DNA of 64,000 nucleotides from Bacteroidota bacterium (GTDB lineage Bacteria > Bacteroidota > Bacteroidia > Chitinophagales > Chitinophagaceae): positions 832,717-896,716 of the forward strand of contig JAFDXL010000009.1 in NCBI GenBank assembly GCA_018267955.1, read 5' to 3'. The translations under genes were made by a program, and so were the position numbers. Position 1 is the stretch's first letter, and every line of letters starts with the position of its first letter. Shown one piece after another: positions 54,172-61,807 of the stretch. Under the pieces are notes generated by a model. The model saw only the letters and a program-made list of their open reading frames with translations, was not told where the DNA came from and ran no database searches.

Positions 54172-56010
54172 TTATTCGCCTTCGCCTTCAGCTTTCTTCA
54201 TTTTGTCTTTCAGAGCAGCCAGAGCGCCCAGGTCACCTAAAGTTGGTTTTTCAACCTTGCTTTGGATGTTCTTAACTGCTTTCTTGGTTTTTTCACCTTC
54301 AGCAGTGGCTTCTTTCTTAGCAGCTTCTTTTTCGTCTGCCTTACCTTGTTCCCAAACCTTGGTGTGAGAAACCATGATACGTTTGTCATTACGATCAAAC
54401 TCGATGATCATGAAAGGTAATACAGCTTCTACTTCTACCGCGCTGCCATCTTCTTTCTTCAGGTGGCGTGCAGGAGCGTAAGCTTCCAGGCCATACTGCA
54501 GTTGAACAGTAGCACCTTTATCGTCCTTACGGGTAACAGTACCTTCGTGTACGCTACCGATTGGGAATACAGTTTCAAATGTATTCCAAGGATCGTCTTC
54601 CAGTTGCTTGTGTCCCAGAGACAGTTTGCGGTTTTCTTTATCGATACCCAGTATTACTACTTCGATCTCGTCACCAACTTTAGTGAATTCGCTTGGGTGG
54701 TTGTAACGTTTGATCCAGCTCAGGTCGCTGATGTGGATCATACCGCCGATACCTGTTTCCAGTTCTACGAATACGCCGTAAGGAGTGATATTTTTAACGA
54801 TGCCTTTGTGGCGGCTATCGATCGGGAATTTATTTTCGATAGTATCCCAAGGATCTTCAGTCAGTTGCTTGATAGACAGGCTCATTTTGCGCTCGTCTTT
54901 ATCAAGGGTTACAACAACTGCTTCGTATTCATCGCCCATGCGGAAGAATTCTTTCGCATTGATAGGCTGAGAAGACCAAGTGATCTCAGAAACGTGTACC
55001 AGGCCTTCTACGCCAGGCATGATTTCCAGGAATGCACCGTAATCTTCGATGTTTACTACTTTACCTTTCACCTTAGCACCTTCCTTAATGTCTTCAGGCA
55101 GGCTATCCCAAGGATGAGCAGTCAATTGTTTCAGACCGAGGCTAATGCGTTTCTTCTCGTCATCGAAGTCAAGAACAACCACATTCAGTTTCTGTCCGTT
55201 TTCCAGCACTTCGCTAGGATGCGTTACGCGGCCCCAGCTAATGTCTGTGATGTATAACAAGCCGTCAACACCACCCAGGTCGATGAACGCACCGAAGTCG
55301 GTAACATTCTTAACAGTACCTTCCAGTACCTGTCCTTTTTCGAGCTGAGAAATGATAACGCTGCGTTGTTGTTCGATATCGCTTTCGATAAGCGCTTTGT
55401 GAGATACAACAGCGTTGCGGATAGCTTCGTTGATCTTAACGACTTTGAAATCCATTGTTTTACCTACGTACTGATCGTAATCAGTTACAGGTTTCACATC
55501 TATTTGTGAACCAGGTAAGAATGTTTCCAGGCCGTAAACATCCACGATAAGACCGCCTTTAGTTTTGCTGGTAATGGTACCAGTAACCACTTCGCCGGTT
55601 TTGTAGAAGTCAACGATCTTCTGCCAAGCACGTGCAGCACGAGCCATTTTGCGGCTCAGGTGCAGGTGGCCATTCCTGTCTTCTTTCTCTACAACCATTA
55701 CCTCGATATCTTCGCCGATCTTAACATCTGGCATATCGCGGAATTCGTTCAGAGAGATCAGGCCATCTGATTTGAAACCGATGTTAACGATAGCATCTGT
55801 TTTTGTAAGGCCTACGATAGTACCTTGCAACAGTTGTGCTTCGTCAATAGTTTTAAAAGTGCTGTCATACACTTTTTCCATTTCAACGCGCTTATCTTTA
55901 CTGTAAGAAGCTACGTTCCTTTTGTCTACGCTCCAATCGAAATCGTCGTGAGCGCCGCTCTGGCTGTCTGGCAGAGCCGCAGTTTGGTTAATAATTTGGT
56001 TTTCTTCCAA
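54172..56010 (-). CDS. rpsA: 30S ribosomal protein S1
   Basis: The 612-residue protein has six S1 RNA-binding domains, each with a G-x-[VI]-x-x-[IVF]-x-x-[FY]-G-[AVI]-F pattern (for example GTVKNVTDFGAFIDLGGVDGLLYITDISWG and GIVKNITPYGVFVELETGIGGMIHISDLSW). An acidic N-terminal extension and a Lys/Ala/Glu-rich C-terminal tail are also present. S1 helps bring mRNA to the ribosome. The start is a TTG; an in-frame stop lies just two codons upstream, so no longer start exists. It is preceded by a near-perfect Shine-Dalgarno (AAAGGAGGG), unusual in this phylum. Confidence 0.95.
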   Translation of the reverse strand: MEENQIINQTAALPDSQSGAHDDFDWSVDKRNVASYSKDKRVEMEKVYDSTFKTIDEAQLLQGTIVGLTKTDAIVNIGFKSDGLISLNEFRDMPDVKIGEDIEVMVVEKEDRNGHLHLSRKMARAARAWQKIVDFYKTGEVVTGTITSKTKGGLIVDVYGLETFLPGSQIDVKPVTDYDQYVGKTMDFKVVKINEAIRNAVVSHKALIESDIEQQRSVIISQLEKGQVLEGTVKNVTDFGAFIDLGGVDGLLYITDISWGRVTHPSEVLENGQKLNVVVLDFDDEKKRISLGLKQLTAHPWDSLPEDIKEGAKVKGKVVNIEDYGAFLEIMPGVEGLVHVSEITWSSQPINAKEFFRMGDEYEAVVVTLDKDERKMSLSIKQLTEDPWDTIENKFPIDSRHKGIVKNITPYGVFVELETGIGGMIHISDLSWIKRYNHPSEFTKVGDEIEVVILGIDKENRKLSLGHKQLEDDPWNTFETVFPIGSVHEGTVTRKDDKGATVQLQYGLEAYAPARHLKKEDGSAVEVEAVLPFMIIEFDRNDKRIMVSHTKVWEQGKADEKEAAKKEATAEGEKTKKAVKNIQSKVEKPTLGDLGALAALKDKMKKAEGEGE

Positions 56011-56327
56011 TGTTTAGTCCCTCCTTTTAAGTGAAATTTTTGGGACGGCAAAGATATTAATAAAATCTATAAAAAGCGCAGGCAGCGAGAGTTTTTAATG
56101 TTTTTTGAGTATATTCCATTCATAAGACGAGATTAGAAACCATCAATAAATAAAAATTTATAATGCTTTTATATTACCCGGCACTAATGCCAGAAGAAGA
56201 TTATGGTTTCGCCGGAGTAAATTAAAGACCTGTTAAAAATATTCCCTCGTCCTTAAAATATTGATATCCATTATCGTCTGAGATGCGCAGGTTTCTGTAA
56301 CTTTAGATGAAGAGACAATTTTTTGTT
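56011..56327. other. 317-base intergenic region between rpsA and the MbnP-like gene
   Basis: Apart from the rpsA Shine-Dalgarno (56019-56027) and a near-consensus -7 box for the plus-strand gene (TAACTTTA, 56298-56305), the region holds A+T-rich sequence without a gene. The rpsA promoter should lie in the first half on the minus strand; I could not fix it. Confidence 0.5.
56019..56027 (-). promoter_or_regulatory. strong Shine-Dalgarno of rpsA
   Basis: On the minus strand AAAGGAGGG is followed by nine bases between the AGGAGG core and the TTG start. It matches the 3' end of 16S rRNA over about eight bases. Most genes in this window have no such site. Confidence 0.75.
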
Positions 56328-57092
56328 ATGAAAAAAGCTATATACACGCTAACCCTGTTATCAATGGCAGCGATAGGCGCTATGTTTTCGTCTTGCGAAA
56401 AAAGCCCTACCATAACAGCGCCGGCTAATGGCACTGTAAAAATGCAGTTTACTTATGTTTGGGGTAAAAATGAAACACCACTGACGCTGGAACAAAAGGT
56501 GGTACAGGAAAAGACCGGCGATACGCTGATATTTACCAATATAAGGTACTATGTATCTAACATTAAACTAAAACGGGCAGACGGAGTATGGTGGTCGATG
56601 CCGGATAGCTATTTTCTGCTGGATGCCCAATCTGCAGAAGCCTCTACCATTACCATTCCCGATGTACCATTCATGAATTATACTGCAGTGCAATACACTA
56701 TGGGGGTAGATAGCCTGCATAATGTATCGGGTGCGCAAACAGGCGCGTTATCCTTACAAAATGGTATGTTCTGGGATTGGAACAGCGGCTACATTATGAT
56801 GAAGGCTGAAGGAAGATCGCCCAACAGCCCAACAGGTTCATTCGCACTCCACATGGGTGGCTTTAGCGGTCCATATAATGTTGTGACCGTAAATACCGCA
56901 GAATTTGGTAAGACTATGCAAATTGGCAATGGCGCTAATCCAACTATAACAATGGTCACCAATCCATCCAAACTATGGGACAACGCACCAAGTGTGAGCG
57001 TGAATAGCGTGATACATATGCCCGGCGCCTATGCCGTTGCTATGGCTAAAAGCTTCTATGGTGGTATATACCTTTCTGCCATTAGCAAGTAA
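56328..57092 (+). CDS. MbnP-like lipoprotein
   Basis: From the ATG at 56328 the protein is 254 residues with a lipoprotein signal (LLSMAAIGAMFSSC, lipobox FSSC). The body fits MbnP: FTYVWGKNETPLTLEQKV, NIRYYVSNIKL, and the Trp-rich NGMFWDWNSGYIMMKAEG with FALHMGGF. In methanobactin clusters the partner MbnH oxidises a Trp of MbnP to kynurenine, which creates a copper site (known work). The di-haem partner gene starts two bases downstream here. A near-consensus -7 box lies about 23 bases upstream. No methanobactin peptide gene was seen. Confidence 0.85.
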   Translation: MKKAIYTLTLLSMAAIGAMFSSCEKSPTITAPANGTVKMQFTYVWGKNETPLTLEQKVVQEKTGDTLIFTNIRYYVSNIKLKRADGVWWSMPDSYFLLDAQSAEASTITIPDVPFMNYTAVQYTMGVDSLHNVSGAQTGALSLQNGMFWDWNSGYIMMKAEGRSPNSPTGSFALHMGGFSGPYNVVTVNTAEFGKTMQIGNGANPTITMVTNPSKLWDNAPSVSVNSVIHMPGAYAVAMAKSFYGGIYLSAISK

Positions 57093-57094
57093 TT

Positions 57095-58126
57095 ATGCGC
57101 AAGCGCATTCTTTATATTATTTTGTGGAGCGGCCTTTTAGCAGCATGTAAAAAGCGGGAAGAAAGCATGACAGCGATGCCGCCTGCCGATGCTCCTGAAA
57201 GGCCGGCTTCATTTCCGGCTGCCTATTACAGGCACAGTCCCAATACTTATAGTAATGCAGGGTTTGAACTTGGGCGCAAATTATTCCATGACCCGCTCTT
57301 ATCGGTAAACAATACCGTATCCTGCGCCAGCTGCCATAAACAGGAATTTGCTTTTTCTGATGGTGGCGTATCTTTTAGTAAAGGCATAAACGGACAGACA
57401 GGCAAAAGGAACGCCCCAGCCATCTTTAATATGGCTTGGAATACCAGCTTCATGTGGGATGGCGGCGTCAATAACCTGGAAGTAATGCCACTGGCACCGC
57501 TTACCAATCCTGCAGAAATGGGCGAAACCATAAAGCACATCGTTTATAAACTGAACCGCGCACCTGAATACCCTGCCCTATTCAAAAATGTTTTCCATAG
57601 AGATAGCATTGACGATCAGCAGATGTTTTGGGCGCTCGCTCAATATATGAGCAACCTGGTATCTGCACATTCCAAATACGACCGTGTAATGGCCGGAGAA
57701 GAGAAATTCACGCAGGAAGAGCAAGATGGCTATGCATTATTTAAAACCAATTGCGCATCCTGCCATAAAGAGCCTTTGTTTACAGATTATAGCTTTCAGA
57801 ATAATGGGATTGATGCTACATTTGCAGATTCGGGCCGCTATCGCGTGACGCAAAACGCAGTCGATATAGGCAAATTTAAAGTACCAGCACTCAGGAATGT
57901 GGCGGTCACTTATCCATATATGCACGACGGGAGATTTGCTACACTTAATGAAGTACTAAAGCATTATACTTCAGGAGTTATACCCTCATCTACCTTATCA
58001 GATAAATTAATTAAAAACGGCAAGCCGGGATTAGCACTTACTAATGAGGAACAAAGTAAGGTCATAGCCTTCCTTCATACTCTTACTGACAGCACCTTAA
58101 TTAATAACAGTAATTATAAACAATAA
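57095..58126 (+). CDS. MbnH-like di-haem cytochrome c peroxidase
   Basis: The 343-residue protein has a lipoprotein signal (IILWSGLLAAC, lipobox LAAC) and two c-type haem sites, CASCHKQ and CASCHKE, plus the family motifs NAPAIFNMAWNTSFMWDGG and YPYMHDGRFATLNE. It belongs to the bacterial di-haem peroxidase/MauG/MbnH group. Its place two bases after the MbnP-like gene makes protein-Trp oxidation more likely than peroxide removal (inference). It faces the periplasm. Its stop is two bases from that of the convergent, related gene. Confidence 0.9.
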   Translation: MRKRILYIILWSGLLAACKKREESMTAMPPADAPERPASFPAAYYRHSPNTYSNAGFELGRKLFHDPLLSVNNTVSCASCHKQEFAFSDGGVSFSKGINGQTGKRNAPAIFNMAWNTSFMWDGGVNNLEVMPLAPLTNPAEMGETIKHIVYKLNRAPEYPALFKNVFHRDSIDDQQMFWALAQYMSNLVSAHSKYDRVMAGEEKFTQEEQDGYALFKTNCASCHKEPLFTDYSFQNNGIDATFADSGRYRVTQNAVDIGKFKVPALRNVAVTYPYMHDGRFATLNEVLKHYTSGVIPSSTLSDKLIKNGKPGLALTNEEQSKVIAFLHTLTDSTLINNSNYKQ

Positions 58127-58128
58127 CC

Positions 58129-59196
58129 CTATTGTTTGAAATATGGGTTATTGGTCATTGTGGTATCTGTGAATGTGTTCAGGAAAGCGATCAGTTCTGC
58201 CTTTTCTTCTTCTGAAAGGTGCAGCCCGCCATTTAACTTGGCTGGTTTAGTCATTATCGGGTCGATAGAAGGGACATGTATATGAACGCCATGATCATAA
58301 AAATTAACTACATCCATCAGTGTTTTAAAGCGGCCATCGTGCATGAACTCGGTGCGTAATGCCACATTCCTGAGGTTAGGAGTTTTGAACTTACCCAGGT
58401 CGTATTCGCTATGCGTTACATTGTAATAGCCTTTATCTATATCTTTTGCATAAACGCTGTCAATACCATTATTGTGCATCATATCATCGGTGAGCACTAC
58501 AGCAGCGTGACAGTGGAAACAATCTCCTTTTTCACTGAAAAAGATATCATATCCTTTCATTTCATAATCAGTTAATCCACCCTCACCTCTTACAAATTTA
58601 TCGTACTTGCTATTGCTTGATGTTAGTACGCGCATAAACTGCGCAAGTGGCTTGGCCAGGTCTTGTGCTGTTATATTGCTTACACCGTAATACTTACAAA
58701 ACTTATCGCGATAATCCTGGATGGCATTGATCTTACCAATATCAGTATTGAAACGTTTAGTAACCTCCGCATACATTACATCTTCCAATGTTCCCTGCAG
58801 CCTGCCCGTCCACATGAATATATTATACCAGGCAAGGTTTACCAATGGTGGTTTGGAAAGGCCATTATCAAAAGTAGAAACGCTATCGCCTGCAAAACCC
58901 ATGTTCTGCTTATGGCAGCTATTGCAGGATTCGCCGTTATTTGACAGACGGGCGTCGTAATACAATTGCTTACCTAAGGCAATACGTTCTTCTGTAAACT
59001 GATTATCAGACGGGATCGTTGCTAGGGGGAAACGCGAGGGATTAGTCCATACATATGGTTTCATCTCTACAACAGAACAACCGGAATTTCCTCCACCATC
59101 GCCGCCGTTGTTAGTATTGGTTTTCTTACAGGATACAACAATACCGATTGTTGCCAATAGTATTAGTAAATAGGACTTTTTGCGAGCACTTTTCAT
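58129..59196 (-). CDS. di-haem cytochrome c peroxidase family lipoprotein
   Basis: The 355-residue protein has a lipoprotein signal (LLILLATIGIVVSC, lipobox VVSC), haem sites CNSCHKQ and CFHCHA, and TEFMHDGRFKTLMDVV. It is a diverged relative of the convergent gene at 57095: the order of motifs is the same but most residues differ. It may remove peroxide in the periplasm or oxidise a protein substrate. No MbnP-like gene is next to its 5' end. Confidence 0.88.
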   Translation of the reverse strand: MKSARKKSYLLILLATIGIVVSCKKTNTNNGGDGGGNSGCSVVEMKPYVWTNPSRFPLATIPSDNQFTEERIALGKQLYYDARLSNNGESCNSCHKQNMGFAGDSVSTFDNGLSKPPLVNLAWYNIFMWTGRLQGTLEDVMYAEVTKRFNTDIGKINAIQDYRDKFCKYYGVSNITAQDLAKPLAQFMRVLTSSNSKYDKFVRGEGGLTDYEMKGYDIFFSEKGDCFHCHAAVVLTDDMMHNNGIDSVYAKDIDKGYYNVTHSEYDLGKFKTPNLRNVALRTEFMHDGRFKTLMDVVNFYDHGVHIHVPSIDPIMTKPAKLNGGLHLSEEEKAELIAFLNTFTDTTMTNNPYFKQ

Positions 59197-59346
59197 TGTA
59201 TATAAAGTTAATAAATTAGTTTATACCAAACCTGATTATCATCATTACAGTGTAATTTTTAATGATTTTTTTAGAATGTTGTCCGGATTGTAATCTCCCG
59301 TTCGTCATACTATCAAATTCATTATTCATCTAAAATCATTTTGTTT

Positions 59347-59700
59347 ATGAAAGAGTATCTTTTGCTGTTCAGATCGCACAACGGCGCCTATGAGACTTCT
59401 ACTACTCCCGAAGAGTTGCAGGCCAGTATGGAAGCATGGAGAGGCTGGATGGCCGATATTGCCAAGGAGGGGAAACTGGTAGCAGGCCAACCTCTTGCCA
59501 CAGATGGCAGGCATATGCCCGCGGCTAACAAGATAACAGACGCACCCTTTGCAGAAGGCAAAGAAGTAGTGAACGGTTACCTGCTTATAAAAGCTGGCGG
59601 CTATGATGAAGCCTGCAATATAGCATCTGCCTGCCCTATTTTCGGTGATTCCGGCGGCAGTGTAGAAGTAAGAGAAATCATGGTGATGGACGGTATGTAA
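59347..59700 (+). CDS. YciI/DGPF-type protein linked to ECF42 sigma
   Basis: The 117-residue protein starts at an ATG (MKEYLLLFRSHNGAY); a TTG two codons earlier is less likely. It has the YciI-like ferredoxin fold with LVAGQPLATDGRHM, the DGPF-type motif in the variant form TDAPFAEGKEVVNGYLLI, and the closing GGSVEVREIM. Such proteins are typical neighbours of ECF42 sigma factors and may sense a signal for them (known linkage). The sigma gene lies two genes downstream, past an unrelated gene and a terminator. Confidence 0.88.
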   Translation: MKEYLLLFRSHNGAYETSTTPEELQASMEAWRGWMADIAKEGKLVAGQPLATDGRHMPAANKITDAPFAEGKEVVNGYLLIKAGGYDEACNIASACPIFGDSGGSVEVREIMVMDGM

Positions 59701-59713
59701 TTATGCCCCTGCA

Positions 59714-59746
59714 ACAAAAATACAGCCGTGATGGCTGTATTTTTGT
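59714..59746 (+). terminator. terminator after the YciI/DGPF gene
   Basis: A perfect 14-bp stem (ACAAAAATACAGCC / GGCTGTATTTTTGT) with a GTGAT loop and a following T-rich stretch. Confidence 0.8.
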
Positions 59747-59761
59747 TTGTAAACCTGCACA

Positions 59762-60433
59762 ATGGATCCTTTTGATATTTTTGGCGCATCCGGAGAGGAG
59801 CTTTTAGCAATCAGTGAATTTTACCGTGCCTACCCGGAAAAGCTTCCTGAAGTTGAAAGAATAGCCCTGCTTTTAACTATCGGTACTATGGACGATACTT
59901 ATGATGGTATGCAGTTAGCAAAAGCCATGTATGATCGTGAACAGAGCATAGAACCGCTTGTTCTTTATGCGTCTACATTAAAAAGACTGGAATATATTGA
60001 CGATGTAACATACAAGAACCTTCAAAGTTTCATAAGCGTTACTGAAAACAAAAAAATCAAAGCTGTCCTTTTACTGCTGACAGCGTATCATTATTATAAT
60101 GGTAAGGAGTCTCCGCAAGAATATTTGAATATTATTAACCAATCTATTGAGCTGGATGAGACGCTTGTAATGGGGTACTGGGAACTACATTGGTACTACA
60201 AATCGAATAATGAACCGGAAAAAGCAATACCTCATTTAATTAAAGCCATTTCATTCGTTGAAAAAATATTTGACCCTTCTGACAGGAATAGAATGAGAGT
60301 TGAATATCCAGACTTTTTTAGCTTTGAAAGTTTTTATAACAGGAACGTTGCAATGAGGCATCTAGCTAAGCATAACTATCAACACCTGGTTAACAGTCTT
60401 AATAAACTGACTTTAAACCTTCAGAATAATTAA
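59762..60433 (+). CDS. hypothetical TPR-like helical protein
   Basis: The 223-residue protein is helical, with a repeat-like region (GYWELHWYYKSNNEPEKAIPHLIKAISFVEKIF) that resembles a tetratricopeptide repeat. It has no signal peptide, membrane helix or enzyme motif. It sits between the YciI/DGPF gene and the ECF42 sigma gene, so it interrupts the usual pair. Its A+T-rich codons differ somewhat from those of the sigma gene, which suggests insertion. I do not recognise a family. Confidence 0.65.
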   Translation: MDPFDIFGASGEELLAISEFYRAYPEKLPEVERIALLLTIGTMDDTYDGMQLAKAMYDREQSIEPLVLYASTLKRLEYIDDVTYKNLQSFISVTENKKIKAVLLLLTAYHYYNGKESPQEYLNIINQSIELDETLVMGYWELHWYYKSNNEPEKAIPHLIKAISFVEKIFDPSDRNRMRVEYPDFFSFESFYNRNVAMRHLAKHNYQHLVNSLNKLTLNLQNN

Positions 60434-60449
60434 TCTTCTACTACCGGGC

Positions 60450-61730
60450 TTGAGCAGCGCTAAATATATAGCCACAGGGGTACAGCAGGCTATCGCCGAT
60501 ATTACCCGCGCAGATGCCGGTAAACTGGTATCTGTGCTCACACGCATTTTCGGCACCCATAACATAGAAACGGCAGAAGACGCTGTACAGGATATATTGA
60601 TAAAGGCTTTGGAAACATGGCAGGCAAAAGGCATTCCGGATAACCCGGAAGCATGGCTTTTTCGCGCGGTTAAGAATAAGGCCATCGACATCATCCGCAG
60701 AAACAGGCGGCAGCAGACCTTTATGCCGGGGATAGACCCACTACTGGAATCAGAATATACGGCTACTGTAGTTATCGACGATTATTTTAAGGATGAAGAG
60801 GTATTTGACGACCAGTTGCGTATGATGTTTGCGTGTTGCCACCCGCACGTAAGCCGGGAAGGCCAAATAGCATTGATCCTGAAAACGCTTTGCGGCTTTT
60901 CAGTAACGCAAATAGCAAGGGCTTTTATTACCGGCAACGACACTATAGAAAAAAGGCTTTACCGTGCCAGGCAGGTATTCCGTGAAAAGAATATCTCTTT
61001 TGAGATCCCCGAAGGTGACGCACTCACCAACAGGCTGGATAATCTGCTCGAAACCATATACCTGGTTTTTAACGAAGCTCACAGCACATCGCACCAGGAT
61101 ACATTAATAAGGCCCGATATGGCCTTTGACACCATACACCTGTGTAAACTACTTATCAACTACCCTGCCACTGCCCTGCCCCAAACATACGCTTTGCTTG
61201 CGTTATTATACTTCCATACAAGCAGGATGCCATCGCGCATAGATACCGCCGGGAACCTGGTATTGATGAAAGACCAGGACCGAAGCCTGTGGGACAAAGA
61301 AATGATACAGCTAGGCAAATACTATTTGGAAAAGGCAGCAACCGGTGACCGTATTAATAGATACCACCTGGAAGCAGCGATCGCTTATGAACATTGCAAA
61401 GCAACGAACTATTCTGAAACGGATTGGAAGACAATACTATCCTATTATGATCTGCTCGGCCAACTTCTTCCTTCGCCCATTGTGTTGCTAAACCGGGCGA
61501 TAGCGATCAAAGAATTATCGGGGGCTCAAGACGCCCTGGAGGAAATTCAGCGAATTCCACATTTACAATATTTAGAAAACTATTATTTGCTGCACGCTAT
61601 CCTTGGGGACTTGTATGCGGAAAATCTTGATATCGCTAACTCCAGGACGCATTTTCAAAAAGCGCTAAGACTGGTTCCGTCTGATGCAGAAAGACGATTG
61701 ATAGAAAGGCGTTTGGATGAAATGCATTAA
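60450..61730 (+). CDS. ECF42-type RNA polymerase sigma factor
   Basis: The 426-residue protein starts at a TTG. It has sigma region 2 (EDAVQDILIKALETW, AWLFRAVKNKAIDIIRRNRR), region 4 (LRMMFACCHPHVSREGQIALILKTLCGFSVTQIARAF) and a long C-terminal TPR-type domain (YDLLGQLLPSPIVLLNRAIAIKEL, LHAILGDLYAENLDIANSRTHFQKALRL). This layout, twice the length of an ordinary ECF factor, marks ECF42, in which the C-terminal domain replaces an anti-sigma factor. It probably controls its YciI/DGPF neighbour. Confidence 0.9.
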   Translation: MSSAKYIATGVQQAIADITRADAGKLVSVLTRIFGTHNIETAEDAVQDILIKALETWQAKGIPDNPEAWLFRAVKNKAIDIIRRNRRQQTFMPGIDPLLESEYTATVVIDDYFKDEEVFDDQLRMMFACCHPHVSREGQIALILKTLCGFSVTQIARAFITGNDTIEKRLYRARQVFREKNISFEIPEGDALTNRLDNLLETIYLVFNEAHSTSHQDTLIRPDMAFDTIHLCKLLINYPATALPQTYALLALLYFHTSRMPSRIDTAGNLVLMKDQDRSLWDKEMIQLGKYYLEKAATGDRINRYHLEAAIAYEHCKATNYSETDWKTILSYYDLLGQLLPSPIVLLNRAIAIKELSGAQDALEEIQRIPHLQYLENYYLLHAILGDLYAENLDIANSRTHFQKALRLVPSDAERRLIERRLDEMH

Positions 61731-61756
61731 TAGATAAATAAACATACCAAAAACAA

Positions 61757-61790
61757 AAACAGCCTTCAAATGAAGGCTGTCTTTGTTACA
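61757..61790. terminator. terminator between the ECF42 gene and the LamG gene
   Basis: ACAGCCTTC and GAAGGCTGT form a perfect 9-bp stem, with A-rich sequence before and T-rich sequence after, between convergent genes. Confidence 0.75.
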
Positions 61791-61807
61791 ATACAGAACT
61801 AAATGAT

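Noticed and set aside
54463-55257. 264-residue plus-strand open frame
   Set aside because: It is antisense to rpsA and mirrors its repeated S1 domains; no independent signal.
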